Below, piece by piece: positions 49,393 to 57,031 of a DNA stretch of 64,000 nucleotides. Positions within the stretch are counted from its first letter, which is position 1; every line of letters begins with the position of its first letter. The notes below the pieces were generated by a model. It was not told the origin of the DNA and did no database searches. It saw only the letters and a program-made list of their open reading frames with translations. Position numbers and translations under genes: made by a program. The stretch comes from UBA877 sp034436335 (GTDB lineage: Bacteria > Chloroflexota > Anaerolineae > Anaerolineales > Villigracilaceae). Where the stretch lies: NCBI GenBank assembly GCA_034436335.1, contig DAOTVO010000016.1, positions 51,921-115,920 of the forward strand, in the 5' to 3' direction.

Positions 49393-50109
49393 TCATTCTT
49401 TCTCATCTTTCTCCGGCTGGGGCAGGGCTGTGCGGAGGGCGTCCAGCAAGGTGGAGGGAAGAGGATTTTCTTTTGCCTGCGCTTTCAGGAAGTCTTTCAA
49501 GTCTTTGGGCGTCATGGCGGGCAGGGGAGATGCTTCGGCATGGAGTTCGACGCGCGGGTCGGTGAAGAGCAGGGCGGCGCGCACGGGCGGAATCGGCGTC
49601 CCTTCGGGCAGAATCCGCTGAAGGTAGCGCTCCGTGACCTGAACCTCGGCCTGCGCCTCCAGGTCCGGGCGGCCGAGGCTTTCCTGACCGAACAGCCGCA
49701 GGTACGAGCGCACGAATCCGCCGCCCTTCGAGCGCCAGCGCTTGCCATCATAGACAATCGTCCCGCCCTGGTAGTAGGGCAGGAGAGTCCACACGCCCGC
49801 GGGCCCGATGAGCAGGTGGGAAGCAGGGGTAACGAAGTGATAGACCGTGTATTCGCGCCCCAGCCCTTTCATGCTTTTGTTGATGATTTCGTCCGGGCGT
49901 GGCGAGCGTCCCCAGCGGTTGGCGTAGTAGATTCCAAATTGTGAGAGCAGAAAGCCGATCAACAGACTGCCGAAGGCGTAGCCCAGGTATTGCGGAAATT
50001 TAACCGTGATGAAAAAGCCCACAATCAGGATGATGAAGGCGGCAATACTGCTGTATTTGGCGATGGCTGAGTTACGTTTGATCAGTTTGGTGTTAGTGAC
50101 GATTTTCAT
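49393..50109 (-). CDS. Membrane protein with a degenerate NERD-like region, function unknown
   Basis: A 238-residue protein. Two adjacent membrane helices (KYSSIAAFIILIVGFFITV and LGYAFGSLLIGFLLSQFGIYYA) are followed by about 150 soluble residues. The segment YTVYHFVTPASHLLIGPAGVWTLLPYYQGGTIVYDGKRW looks like the core of a NERD nuclease-related domain, but the usual IDH and E-x-K catalytic residues are replaced (ASH, LLP), so it is probably inactive. The C-terminus is Glu/Lys-rich. GAGGAAGC precedes the ATG. The NERD relation is an impression from pattern only. Confidence 0.6.
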   Translation of the reverse strand: MKIVTNTKLIKRNSAIAKYSSIAAFIILIVGFFITVKFPQYLGYAFGSLLIGFLLSQFGIYYANRWGRSPRPDEIINKSMKGLGREYTVYHFVTPASHLLIGPAGVWTLLPYYQGGTIVYDGKRWRSKGGGFVRSYLRLFGQESLGRPDLEAQAEVQVTERYLQRILPEGTPIPPVRAALLFTDPRVELHAEASPLPAMTPKDLKDFLKAQAKENPLPSTLLDALRTALPQPEKDEKE

Positions 50110-50182
50110 GCTTCCTCGTTGTCCTTTTGCCACAGATTCGGCGGATTTTTCCTGCCCACAGAATCTGCAAAGATAATCATCT

Positions 50183-51202
50183 TTATTTGCCTTGCAAAGA
50201 CTTGGCAATCGCGTCACGGATGGAGGTCAGCACATCGGCCTCGACGGCGTTCTTCGCCACGCGGACGGCGTTCTGGATGGCGAGGGCGTCCGAGCGGCCA
50301 TGACCGATGAAGACCAGTCCATTGACGCCCAGCAGGGGCGCCGCGCCGTGTTCGCTGGGGTCCATCATCTGCTTGATACTCTTGAGCGAGGGTTTGATGA
50401 GTGCGCCGCCCAGTTTGGCAAGCAGGCCGCCGCTTAAAATGGCCTCTTTGATTTTGTCCATCAGCAGTTTGGCGACCGCCTCAGATGACTTGAGCAGGAT
50501 ATTGCCCGTGAAGCCGTCGGTGACGGCCACGTCCACCTTGCCGCCCAGCAATTCCTTGCCCTCGATGTTGCCGTAGAAGTTTAACCCCGACTCGGCCAGC
50601 AGGGGGTAGGTGTGCTTGACCAGTTCGTTGCCCTTGCCGGCCTCCTCGCCGTTGGCAAGCAGACCGACGATCGGGTTTTGAACCCCGCGCACTTTTTGCG
50701 CGTAGATGCTGCCCATGATGGCAAATTGGAGCAGGTTTTCCGGTTTGCAGTCGGGGTTGGCGCCCACGTCAATGACCACGCATGAGCCGGTTGCGGTGGG
50801 GAAGACGGGGGCCAGGCCGGGGCGGTCCACGCCGGGCAGGGTGCCGAGGCGGAAGTAGGCGGTGACGGCGGCTGCGCCGGTGTTGCCGGCGGTGACGAAG
50901 GCATCCGCTTCGCCGTTCTTGACCAGGTCAATGCCGACGGCCATTGAGTTCTGTGCGTTGGGGCGGCGCGCTTTCAGAACGAGCGCCATGCCCTTGTCTT
51001 CCATCGTTAGCATTTCTGGGGCGTGAACGACGCGGATGGGCAAACTGCCGGGATTCTGCGCCTCCAGCACGGGTTTGATTTTGGCTTCATCACCGACCAG
51101 GATGATTTCCACGCCGTATAGGCGGGCGGCGGCTACTGCGCCGGTTACGTCCGGGACAGGGTACTCGTCGCTCCCCATGGCGTCAACGACAATGCGGGTC
51201 AT
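50183..51202 (-). CDS. plsX: Phosphate acyltransferase PlsX
   Basis: A 339-residue enzyme that converts acyl-ACP to acyl-phosphate for phospholipid synthesis. The N-terminal block RIVVDAMGSDEYPVPDVTGA, VTAGNTGAAAVTAYFRLGTLPGVDRPGLAPVFPT, GANPDCKPENLLQFA and AVTDGFTGNILLKSSEA are characteristic. The ATG at 51202 follows AAGGAGAAGA; the frame upstream runs through the tRNA region and is not coding. The family's usual partners fabH and fabD are not adjacent; a PlsY-like gene is at 37593. Confidence 0.94.
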   Translation of the reverse strand: MTRIVVDAMGSDEYPVPDVTGAVAAARLYGVEIILVGDEAKIKPVLEAQNPGSLPIRVVHAPEMLTMEDKGMALVLKARRPNAQNSMAVGIDLVKNGEADAFVTAGNTGAAAVTAYFRLGTLPGVDRPGLAPVFPTATGSCVVIDVGANPDCKPENLLQFAIMGSIYAQKVRGVQNPIVGLLANGEEAGKGNELVKHTYPLLAESGLNFYGNIEGKELLGGKVDVAVTDGFTGNILLKSSEAVAKLLMDKIKEAILSGGLLAKLGGALIKPSLKSIKQMMDPSEHGAAPLLGVNGLVFIGHGRSDALAIQNAVRVAKNAVEADVLTSIRDAIAKSLQGK

Positions 51203-51227
51203 TCTCTTCTCCTTGGGTAGGGATTGC

Positions 51228-51255
51228 TTGACAAGCAAAGCATCCTGATTATAAT
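51228..51255 (+). promoter_or_regulatory. Promoter of tRNA-Leu
   Basis: Perfect TTGACA (51228-51233) and TATAAT (51250-51255), 16 bases apart; the tRNA begins 12 bases later. Confidence 0.85.
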
Positions 51256-51267
51256 ACGCCTGCTCAC

Positions 51268-51349
51268 GCGCTGGTGCTGGAATTGGCAGACAGGCATGGT
51301 TGAGGGCCATGTGCCGCAAGGCGTGGGGGTTCAAGTCCCCCCCAGCGCA
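51268..51349 (+). tRNA. tRNA-Leu (anticodon GAG)
   Basis: An 82-base class II tRNA: acceptor GCGCTGG/CCAGCGC, anticodon stem CATGG/CCATG with loop TTGAGGG, long variable arm TGCCGCAAGGCG, T-arm GGGGG-TTCAAGT-CCCCC, discriminator A. CCA is not encoded. Confidence 0.94.
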
Positions 51350-51353
51350 CACT

Positions 51354-51377
51354 CCCCCGGAAAATCCGGGGGATTTT
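51354..51377 (+). terminator. Intrinsic terminator after tRNA-Leu
   Basis: CCCCCGG and CCGGGGG with a 5-base loop, followed by ATTTTGG. It starts five bases after the tRNA. Confidence 0.85.
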
Positions 51378-51392
51378 GGTTTCTCCATTTGC

Positions 51393-51420
51393 TTGACATC
51401 CTCCACCGCCTCGCTATAAT
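51393..51420 (+). promoter_or_regulatory. Promoter of the amino-acid ABC genes
   Basis: Perfect TTGACA (51393-51398) and TATAAT (51415-51420), 16 bases apart. The leader of about 57 bases ends in AGGAGGAAG before the ATG at 51484. Confidence 0.85.
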
Positions 51421-51483
51421 AAACTTGTGGCGCGTTCATGCGCTGCTTTGCCAAACCCCACTATCCCATTCAGGAGGAAGACA

Positions 51484-52236
51484 ATGAAACGCTCGCTTTG
51501 GTTTGTTCTGACCGCTCTCATCCTGGCCAGCCTGTTGCTGCCGGCCTGCGGTCCTGCCCAAAAGACGAAGATCACTGTGGCCATGGACGCCACCTGGCCG
51601 CCTTTTGAGTATGTGGATGAGACCACGCAGGAAATCATCGGCTTTGATGTAGACCTGATTAAGGCCATCGCCGAGAACCAGAATCTCGAAATCGAGATTG
51701 TCAATGTCCCCTGGGATTCCCTGCTGGCCGGCATGGCGCAGTGCCAGTATGACATTTCCGTCTCCGCCATGACCATCACGGAGGATCGCAAGCAGTCCTT
51801 CAACTTCTCTGACCCCTATTTTGCCGCCGGGCAGGTGGTGACGGTGCAGATGTCTAACACTGACATCAACAGCAAGGCTGACCTGGCTGGCAAGACGGTC
51901 GGCGTCCAACTCGGCACCACGGGCGACATCGAGGCCCAGAAGATTGCCGGCGCGACGGTCAAGAATTATGACGACATTGGCCTGGCTTTCCAGGACCTGC
52001 TCAATGGTCAGATTGATGCCGTGATTGCCGACAACCCGCTGGCCCTTGGATATATCGGGCAGAACCCGGACAAGTTAAAGACTGTTGGTGAGGTCTTCAC
52101 CGATGAGTATTACGGTATTGCTGTCTGCAAGACCAATACGGAATTGCTCAATAAAATCAATGCCGGTCTGGCGGCGGTCAAGTCGCAGGGCTTGATTGAA
52201 GAACTGACGACCAAGTGGCTGACGGGCGGTCAGTAA
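51484..52236 (+). CDS. Amino-acid ABC transporter substrate-binding lipoprotein (family 3)
   Basis: A 250-residue lipoprotein. The signal MKRSLWFVLTALILASLLLPAC gives the lipobox LPAC (Cys 22). Family 3 blocks follow: ITVAMDATWPPFEYVDE, IIGFDVDLIKAIAENQNLEIEIV, DISVSAMTITEDRKQSFNFSDPYF and KTVGVQLGTTGDIEAQ. These bind polar amino acids outside the membrane. A strong promoter and AGGAGG ribosome site suggest high expression. The permease gene follows after a hairpin; no ATPase gene accompanies them. Confidence 0.92.
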   Translation: MKRSLWFVLTALILASLLLPACGPAQKTKITVAMDATWPPFEYVDETTQEIIGFDVDLIKAIAENQNLEIEIVNVPWDSLLAGMAQCQYDISVSAMTITEDRKQSFNFSDPYFAAGQVVTVQMSNTDINSKADLAGKTVGVQLGTTGDIEAQKIAGATVKNYDDIGLAFQDLLNGQIDAVIADNPLALGYIGQNPDKLKTVGEVFTDEYYGIAVCKTNTELLNKINAGLAAVKSQGLIEELTTKWLTGGQ

Positions 52237-52250
52237 GTCTGCCCTTATAA

Positions 52251-52287
52251 AATGCGCGAGGCGTCTGATTGTCAGGCGCCTCGCATT
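52251..52287 (+). terminator. Intergenic hairpin between binding protein and permease
   Basis: AATGCG(C)GAGGCG(T)CTGA pairs, with two small bulges, with TCAGGCGCCTCGCATT. No T-run follows. Such hairpins after binding-protein genes often protect the 3' end and lower downstream expression, keeping the binding protein in excess over the permease. Confidence 0.6.
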
Positions 52288-52306
52288 CGCAATTTGAGAG
52301 GTGTCT

Positions 52307-53275
52307 GTGGCCGAAGAAAAAGAATCGTTTCTGGTCTCTCACGCCCGCGAACAGCGCCGCGCCGAAATCCGTTGGCGCATCTCGTTCTGGCTGGCTTCCA
52401 TCGTTGCAATTTCCCTGTTCATTTTTGCTTTCTATCCTTCGGAGGAGAACGTCATCAAATTAGGGGCGAGTCTTCCGCCAGAAAAGCAGGAACAATTCAA
52501 AGCCTGGGCCATCAAGACCTTCCCTTCTGAGATGACGCCCGACCCGCTTTGCGCCAACGACTCCACCGTAGAGCACTGTGGGGCGGAGATGGAAAAACTC
52601 TTTGCCTTTGCCCCCGACCCCTTCCCGACGATGATGGTCTTCATGCGGGGGGGCATCCGTGTCACCATCCTTGTCACGGTGGCGGCGTACTTGTTGACGC
52701 TGGTGGTCGGTCTCTTTGGCGGCCTGGGGCGTCTCGCCAAATCAAAGATTGTCTCTGGCATTAGTACGCTGTACGTGGAAATCGTGCGCGGTATCCCTCT
52801 GCTGGTGCAACTCCTGTGGTGGTACTTTGCCTTCCCGACCATTTTGCAAAAGACCATCTGGCCTTCTTATCAGGCTAACCCGATTGCCATGTCCATCTTG
52901 GGGCTGGTCTTTTGCTACGGGGCATACATGAGTGAAATTTACCGTGCCGGCATTCAGAGCATCCCCAAAGGCCAAATGGAGGCGGCGCTCAGCCTGGGCA
53001 TGTCCCGCACGCAGGCGTTGCGCTTCGTCATTATTCCGCAGGCGATTCGCGTCATCTTGCCGCCGATGGGCAATGAGTTCATTGCATTGCTCAAGGATTC
53101 GTCTCTTGTCAGCGCCGTTGCAGTTGTTGACCTGACCCGCCGCGGGCGCGAGTTCATGGCTGCTCACTTCAACCCTATCGAGGTCTGGCTTTTGGTGGGT
53201 GCGCTATATCTGGTTATGACGATTTTCTCGGCGCGCGTTCTGGCGCATATCGAGCGTAAAATGAAAACTGCCTGA
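52307..53275 (+). CDS. Amino-acid ABC transporter permease with an enlarged external loop
   Basis: A 322-residue permease, about 100 longer than HisM/GlnP proteins. After a first helix (FWLASIVAISLFIFAFY) comes a soluble stretch of some 65 residues with two cysteines (PLCANDSTVEHCGAE), probably outside the membrane, then the normal permease domain: GGIRVTILVTVAAYLLTLVVGLFGGLGRL, YVEIVRGIPLLVQLLWWYF and the ATPase-contact loop EAALSLGMSRTQALRFVIIPQAIRVILPPMGNEF. I use the GTG at 52307 after GAGAGG; another GTG lies two codons earlier. No ATP-binding gene follows: tRNA-Lys and tsaD are next. Confidence 0.87.
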   Translation: MAEEKESFLVSHAREQRRAEIRWRISFWLASIVAISLFIFAFYPSEENVIKLGASLPPEKQEQFKAWAIKTFPSEMTPDPLCANDSTVEHCGAEMEKLFAFAPDPFPTMMVFMRGGIRVTILVTVAAYLLTLVVGLFGGLGRLAKSKIVSGISTLYVEIVRGIPLLVQLLWWYFAFPTILQKTIWPSYQANPIAMSILGLVFCYGAYMSEIYRAGIQSIPKGQMEAALSLGMSRTQALRFVIIPQAIRVILPPMGNEFIALLKDSSLVSAVAVVDLTRRGREFMAAHFNPIEVWLLVGALYLVMTIFSARVLAHIERKMKTA

Positions 53276-53344
53276 ACAGGCAGACTGTTTGAAAATAGTG
53301 GCGCAGGCCGCTATTTTTCTTTCGATGCAATTTGCCGCGGACAG

Positions 53345-53372
53345 TTGACATAATGCTTCTTTGGAGTATAAT
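53345..53372 (+). promoter_or_regulatory. Promoter of tRNA-Lys
   Basis: Perfect TTGACA (53345-53350) and TATAAT (53367-53372), 16 bases apart; the tRNA begins 12 bases later. Confidence 0.85.
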
Positions 53373-53384
53373 TTCGCCCGCTAT

Positions 53385-53457
53385 GGCCGACTAGCTCAAT
53401 CGGTAGAGCAGCTGACTCTTAATCAGTTGGTTCGGGTTTCGAGTACCCGGTCGGTCA
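53385..53457 (+). tRNA. tRNA-Lys (anticodon CTT)
   Basis: A 73-base cloverleaf: acceptor GGCCGAC/GTCGGTC (one G-T pair), D-stem GCTC/GAGC, anticodon loop CTCTTAA, T-arm CGGGT-TTCGAGT-ACCCG, discriminator A. CCA is not encoded. Confidence 0.94.
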
Positions 53458-53464
53458 CAGCAAG

Positions 53465-53491
53465 GCCCTCCCAGTGTGGAGGGCTTTTTGT
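53465..53491 (+). terminator. Intrinsic terminator after tRNA-Lys
   Basis: GCCCTCC (53465-53471) and GGAGGGC (53478-53484) with a 6-base loop, followed by TTTTTG. Confidence 0.88.
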
Positions 53492-53542
53492 TTTGGCTGC
53501 TCTCTATCTCCCTCAGGAAACGATTTTTTAGAGGCGCTACTG

Positions 53543-53570
53543 TTGACGCTTAGACAGATGACGCTATAAT
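53543..53570 (+). promoter_or_regulatory. Promoter of tsaD, leaderless arrangement
   Basis: TTGACG (53543-53548), 16 bases, perfect TATAAT (53565-53570). The ATG at 53578 comes seven bases later and has no ribosome site. Confidence 0.8.
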
Positions 53571-53577
53571 CGTTCTG

Positions 53578-54603
53578 ATGACAGACTTTCCCCCTGCCCG
53601 CATTCTTGCTATTGAAACTTCTTGCGATGAAACCGCTTGCGCCGTTCTAGAAAATGGCCGCGTGCTCCTGGCCTCTACTGTAGCCTCGCAGATGGATGTG
53701 CATGCCCGTTATGGCGGCGTGTACCCTGAAGTGGCTTCTCGCCAGCATATCTTGTCCATTGTACCGGTGGTTGAGGAGACGCTTGTTAAAGCCCACCTGA
53801 CCATCGAGGATATCCATGCGGTTGCCGTGACGCGCGGACCGGGCCTGGCCGGCTCGCTGGTAGTGGGACTGAACGCAGCCAAAGGGTTGGCCTTTGGGGC
53901 AGGTCTTCCCCTCGTCGGCGTGAACCATCTTGAAGGCCACATTTACTCTGCCTGGCTGCATGCTGCCGATGAACTTCCTCCCCCAGAACCTCAGTTCCCG
54001 CTTGTTGCTTTGCTGGTTTCCGGCGGCCATACGGAAATCAATTTCATGGAGTCCCACTTGACCTACAAGCGCCTTGGCGCCACTCTCGATGATGCCGCCG
54101 GCGAGGCTTTCGACAAAGTGGCGCGCTTGCTTGGCCTGTCTTATCCTGGAGGCCCTTCTATCCAAAAGAGCGCAGAAGAAGGCAACCCGGCAGCCTTTAA
54201 ATTCCCGCGCGCCTGGTTGGAAGAGACATACGATTTTTCCTTCAGCGGACTTAAAACTGCTGTTCTGAAGGAGGTCAAGCGGTTTGAGACTCAGAACGTT
54301 CCTTTGCCTGTTGCAGACCTGGCTGCCAGTTTCCAGGCGTCTGTGGTGGAGGTTCTGTTCGAGAAGACAATGCGCGCCGCGCGAGAATATGGGGTAAAAA
54401 ACATCATCGTTGGCGGCGGTGTTTCGGCCAATAAACCTTTGCGAGATGCATTTCTTGCCCAACGCGAGTTTATTGTGCACATCCCACCGCTCAAATACTG
54501 CACCGACAACGCTGCCATGATTGCTGCGGCCGGTTATTTTCGATATGTGCTTGGATACACCGACGATCTGGAAATTGATATTTTGCCTACTTGGCCCCTT
54601 TAA
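53578..54603 (+). CDS. tsaD: tRNA N6-threonylcarbamoyladenosine synthase subunit TsaD
   Basis: A 341-residue ASKHA-fold protein that transfers threonylcarbamoyl to A37 of ANN-decoding tRNAs. Diagnostic blocks: ILAIETSCDETACAVL, YGGVYPEVASRQH, TRGPGLAGSLVVGLNAAKGLA, the metal-binding NHLEGHIYSAWL, LLVSGGHTEI and VGGGVSANKPLRDA, CTDNAAMIAAAG. It immediately follows a tRNA-Lys (CTT) gene, an ANN-decoding target, though each has its own promoter. Probably leaderless. Confidence 0.95.
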   Translation: MTDFPPARILAIETSCDETACAVLENGRVLLASTVASQMDVHARYGGVYPEVASRQHILSIVPVVEETLVKAHLTIEDIHAVAVTRGPGLAGSLVVGLNAAKGLAFGAGLPLVGVNHLEGHIYSAWLHAADELPPPEPQFPLVALLVSGGHTEINFMESHLTYKRLGATLDDAAGEAFDKVARLLGLSYPGGPSIQKSAEEGNPAAFKFPRAWLEETYDFSFSGLKTAVLKEVKRFETQNVPLPVADLAASFQASVVEVLFEKTMRAAREYGVKNIIVGGGVSANKPLRDAFLAQREFIVHIPPLKYCTDNAAMIAAAGYFRYVLGYTDDLEIDILPTWPL

Positions 54604-54606
54604 CCT

Positions 54607-54642
54607 AAACCGCCAGTGGTTGTCCCGAACCACTGGCGGTTT
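54607..54642. terminator. Long perfect hairpin after tsaD
   Basis: A 15-bp perfect stem AAACCGCCAGTGGTT with its complement around GTCCCG. No T-run. It begins three bases after the tsaD stop and may be its terminator. The following 165 bases to the prmC stop contain no other feature I can support. Confidence 0.65.
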
Positions 54643-54809
54643 AGCAAGAGGAGAATGCAAATGCTATTATATACAATGAGATAAAAATCAAATGAAATTT
54701 GTGTTAGATGTGTATTAGAAATTTTTTGATTTTTTCGACAGTGGGGGCACTGGCAGAGGTTATTTGCCTTGCCAGAACCGAACTCGGGCGCAGATTTTCG
54801 GTTCTACCA

Positions 54810-55667
54810 TCAGGCCTGAATTTCAACAAGCCGGTCAAGACCCGCCAGGTCTTTGTGTAGCCGAATGTCTGCTTGCTCGAAGACATCCTTTGCCAGTGAA
54901 ATCGCTTTTTCCCCTTGCGAGGCCTCGATTTCTAGCAAAATTCTTCCGCCAGGGGCCAGCACAGAAGGGGCTTTTTCCAGCAAACGGCGGATGAGTGCTA
55001 GCCCGTCCGCTCCGCCATCCAGGGCCAGGGTGGGTTCGCGGCCGAAGATGGGTAATCCGCGCAGGGTGGTGGTGGGGATGTAGGGCAGGTTGGCCGTAAT
55101 TAGGGAGCAGGAACGGGGAGACAGGGAAGGGGGGAATAGGTCTGCTTGGATAAAAGTGACGCGGTCGGCTACTCGGTGACGCTCTGCATTGCGGTGTGCT
55201 ATGCTCAGGGCTGCGGAAGAAATATCGCTGGCTGTGACCCTGACTTGCGGCACGTTGACTGCTAGCGCAACGGCAATGCAGCCTGAACCGGTTCCAATGT
55301 CTAGAACTTCTGCCGCGCTCTCCTTTCTATTCAACCAGAAGATGGCCCGCTCAACCAGTAGTTCTGTTTCTGGGCGCGGGATGAGCACGTCGGGAGTCAC
55401 ATAGAATGGCAGGCCGAAAAATTCCCACTCGCCGAGCAGGTAAGGGAGCGGCTCTCCCGCCTGCAGACGCCGCGCCAGCCGCTTCAACGCGGCAACAGGT
55501 TCGGGGTCGAGGAGCGTTTCGGGATGGGCGGCCAGCCAGGAACGCGGCCGGTTCAGGATGTGCGCCAGCAGAAGTTGAGCATCCAGTTCGGGGGTTTCGC
55601 TGCAGGTTCGCAACCGGATGGCAATTTGTTCCAGAGCGGCGTCGAGACGGATTTTATTCTTCATCAT
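54810..55667 (-). CDS. prmC: Release factor glutamine methyltransferase PrmC
   Basis: A 285-residue enzyme that methylates the GGQ glutamine of release factors. The N-terminal helical domain (PELDAQLLLAHILNRPRSWLAAHPE) leads to GEWEFFGLPFYVTPDVLIPRPETELLVE, SAM motif I VLDIGTGSGCIAVALA and ASDISSAALSIA. The catalytic tetrapeptide, usually NPPY, is NLPY here (ITANLPYIP). The start ATGATG lies inside the end of prfA (14-base overlap), the natural partner. Either of the two Met codons may be used. Confidence 0.92.
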   Translation of the reverse strand: MMKNKIRLDAALEQIAIRLRTCSETPELDAQLLLAHILNRPRSWLAAHPETLLDPEPVAALKRLARRLQAGEPLPYLLGEWEFFGLPFYVTPDVLIPRPETELLVERAIFWLNRKESAAEVLDIGTGSGCIAVALAVNVPQVRVTASDISSAALSIAHRNAERHRVADRVTFIQADLFPPSLSPRSCSLITANLPYIPTTTLRGLPIFGREPTLALDGGADGLALIRRLLEKAPSVLAPGGRILLEIEASQGEKAISLAKDVFEQADIRLHKDLAGLDRLVEIQA

Positions 55668-56733
55668 CCTCGAAGCCGGAGGATGCCAGTCGTTCCGCTT
55701 CGTCACGGGTGGCCAGTTCTGTGATAAATTCATCTATGTTCCCGTCCATGACGGACGGCAAATTGAAGATGGAGTGGCCGATGCGGTGGTCGGTAACGCG
55801 GTTTTGTGGATAGTTATAAGTGCGAATTTTTTCCGAGCGTTCTCCTGTTCCGACCTGGGAGCGGCGGTCAGATTCGATGCTGGCGCGCCGTTTTTCTTCT
55901 TCTATTTCGTAGAGCCGAGCTCGCAGGATGGACAGGGCGCGCATTTTGTTCTGCAATTGAGAGCGCTCGTCCTGACAGGTGACGATCATACCGGTCGGCT
56001 TGTGATAGAGACGCACGGCCGTTGAGTTCTTTTGAACGTTCTGACCGCCCGCGCCGGAGGAGCGAAAGACTTCGATTTCGATATCGGATTCGGGAATTTC
56101 GATATCTACGTCGTCTACCTCGGCCAGAACTGCCACTGTGGCCGTCGAAGTATGAATACGGCCGGAGGCTTCGGTAGCCGGTACGCGCTGAACGCGGTGC
56201 ACGCCAGACTCGTACTTGAGTTTTGAGTAGGCTCCGCGGCCGCGGATTTCGAAGATGACCTCTTTGAAACCGCCAATACCGATGTCGCTGGAGGACACGA
56301 TTTCATACTTCCAGCCCTGGCGCTCGGCATAGCGGGTGTACATGCGGAACAGGTCGGCAGCAAAGAGGGCCGCCTCGTCGCCGCCCGCCCCGGCGCGGAT
56401 TTCCATGTAAACGTTTTTTTCGTCACGCGGGTCTTTTGGAACCAGCATGGATTTGAGGGTGGACTCGAGTTCGCCAATTTGGGGTTCGACTTCGGCGATT
56501 TCCAATTCGGCCAAAGAGCGCATTCCGTCATCCTGTTCGGTTTCGAGCAGGCGGCGGGCGTCCTCGAGCCGTTTCAGTGCCTGGCGGTACTGACGCGCCG
56601 TCTCCACCACCGGTTCCAGTTCGGTGCGCTCTTTGTTTAACTCGGCGGCGCGTTCATAGTCGCCGCCCACTTCCATCAGTTCGCGGTTGATTTGTTCGTA
56701 ACGTTCTTCAATTCCGGCAAGTTTTTCGAGCAT
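55654..56733 (-). CDS. prfA: Peptide chain release factor 1
   Basis: A 359-residue class I release factor. The stop-codon tripeptide PAT is in VQRVPATEASGRIHTS, marking RF1 (UAA/UAG) rather than RF2, and the peptidyl-transferase motif GGQ is in SSGAGGQNVQKNSTAVRLYHKPTG. MEIRAGAGGDEAALFAADLFRMYTRYAE is also typical. AAGGA precedes the ATG. It is followed by, and overlaps, prmC, whose product methylates its GGQ. Confidence 0.95.
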   Translation of the reverse strand: MLEKLAGIEERYEQINRELMEVGGDYERAAELNKERTELEPVVETARQYRQALKRLEDARRLLETEQDDGMRSLAELEIAEVEPQIGELESTLKSMLVPKDPRDEKNVYMEIRAGAGGDEAALFAADLFRMYTRYAERQGWKYEIVSSSDIGIGGFKEVIFEIRGRGAYSKLKYESGVHRVQRVPATEASGRIHTSTATVAVLAEVDDVDIEIPESDIEIEVFRSSGAGGQNVQKNSTAVRLYHKPTGMIVTCQDERSQLQNKMRALSILRARLYEIEEEKRRASIESDRRSQVGTGERSEKIRTYNYPQNRVTDHRIGHSIFNLPSVMDGNIDEFITELATRDEAERLASSGFEDDEE

Positions 56734-56841
56734 AACAGTCCTTCAAGTAGCAATGGTTCTCGCGCATCGCTCCAGGGCGAGCGCCCGCCGATTATAACTC
56801 TTTTCTTTGTCGTTTCCCTATGGTCGGCGGAGAAAAGGCGC

Positions 56842-56967
56842 TCAATTGATGACCAGCGATAATATCATCGAAAGCAGGACGATAATCGAAACGGTCACAA
56901 AAATAATTTGATACAGACGAATCCTGCGCTGTGTTTGGGTTAGTTTGGGTTTTGTATTTTTTGCCAT
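56842..56967 (-). CDS. 41-residue single-helix membrane protein, function unknown
   Basis: A short reading frame: a basic N-terminus (MAKNTKPKLTQTQRRIRLYQ) and one hydrophobic helix (IIFVTVSIIVLLSMILSLVIN), ending in TGA at 56842-56844. GAGG lies five bases before the ATG, and the positive-inside charge pattern is what a real membrane peptide would have. It sits alone between the response-regulator gene and prfA, all leftward. Many bacteria have a small basic single-span protein of this type near translation genes; I cannot name it. Confidence 0.65.
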   Translation of the reverse strand: MAKNTKPKLTQTQRRIRLYQIIFVTVSIIVLLSMILSLVIN

Positions 56968-57031
56968 CTTGCCTCGCAAGTCAGGAGGTTTTGTTCACCG
57001 GTTGGGCAGGCATCCATTTTGCCCAAAAGTA

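Noticed and set aside
51427..51483. Leaderless GTG start for the amino-acid-binding protein (TATAAT six bases upstream)
   Set aside because: The ATG at 51484 has a strong ribosome site and begins a perfect lipoprotein signal peptide; the upstream codons are its leader.
52289..52300. Missing ATPase gene hidden between permease and tRNA-Lys
   Set aside because: Only about 110 bases separate the permease stop from the tRNA, all accounted for by promoter sequence.
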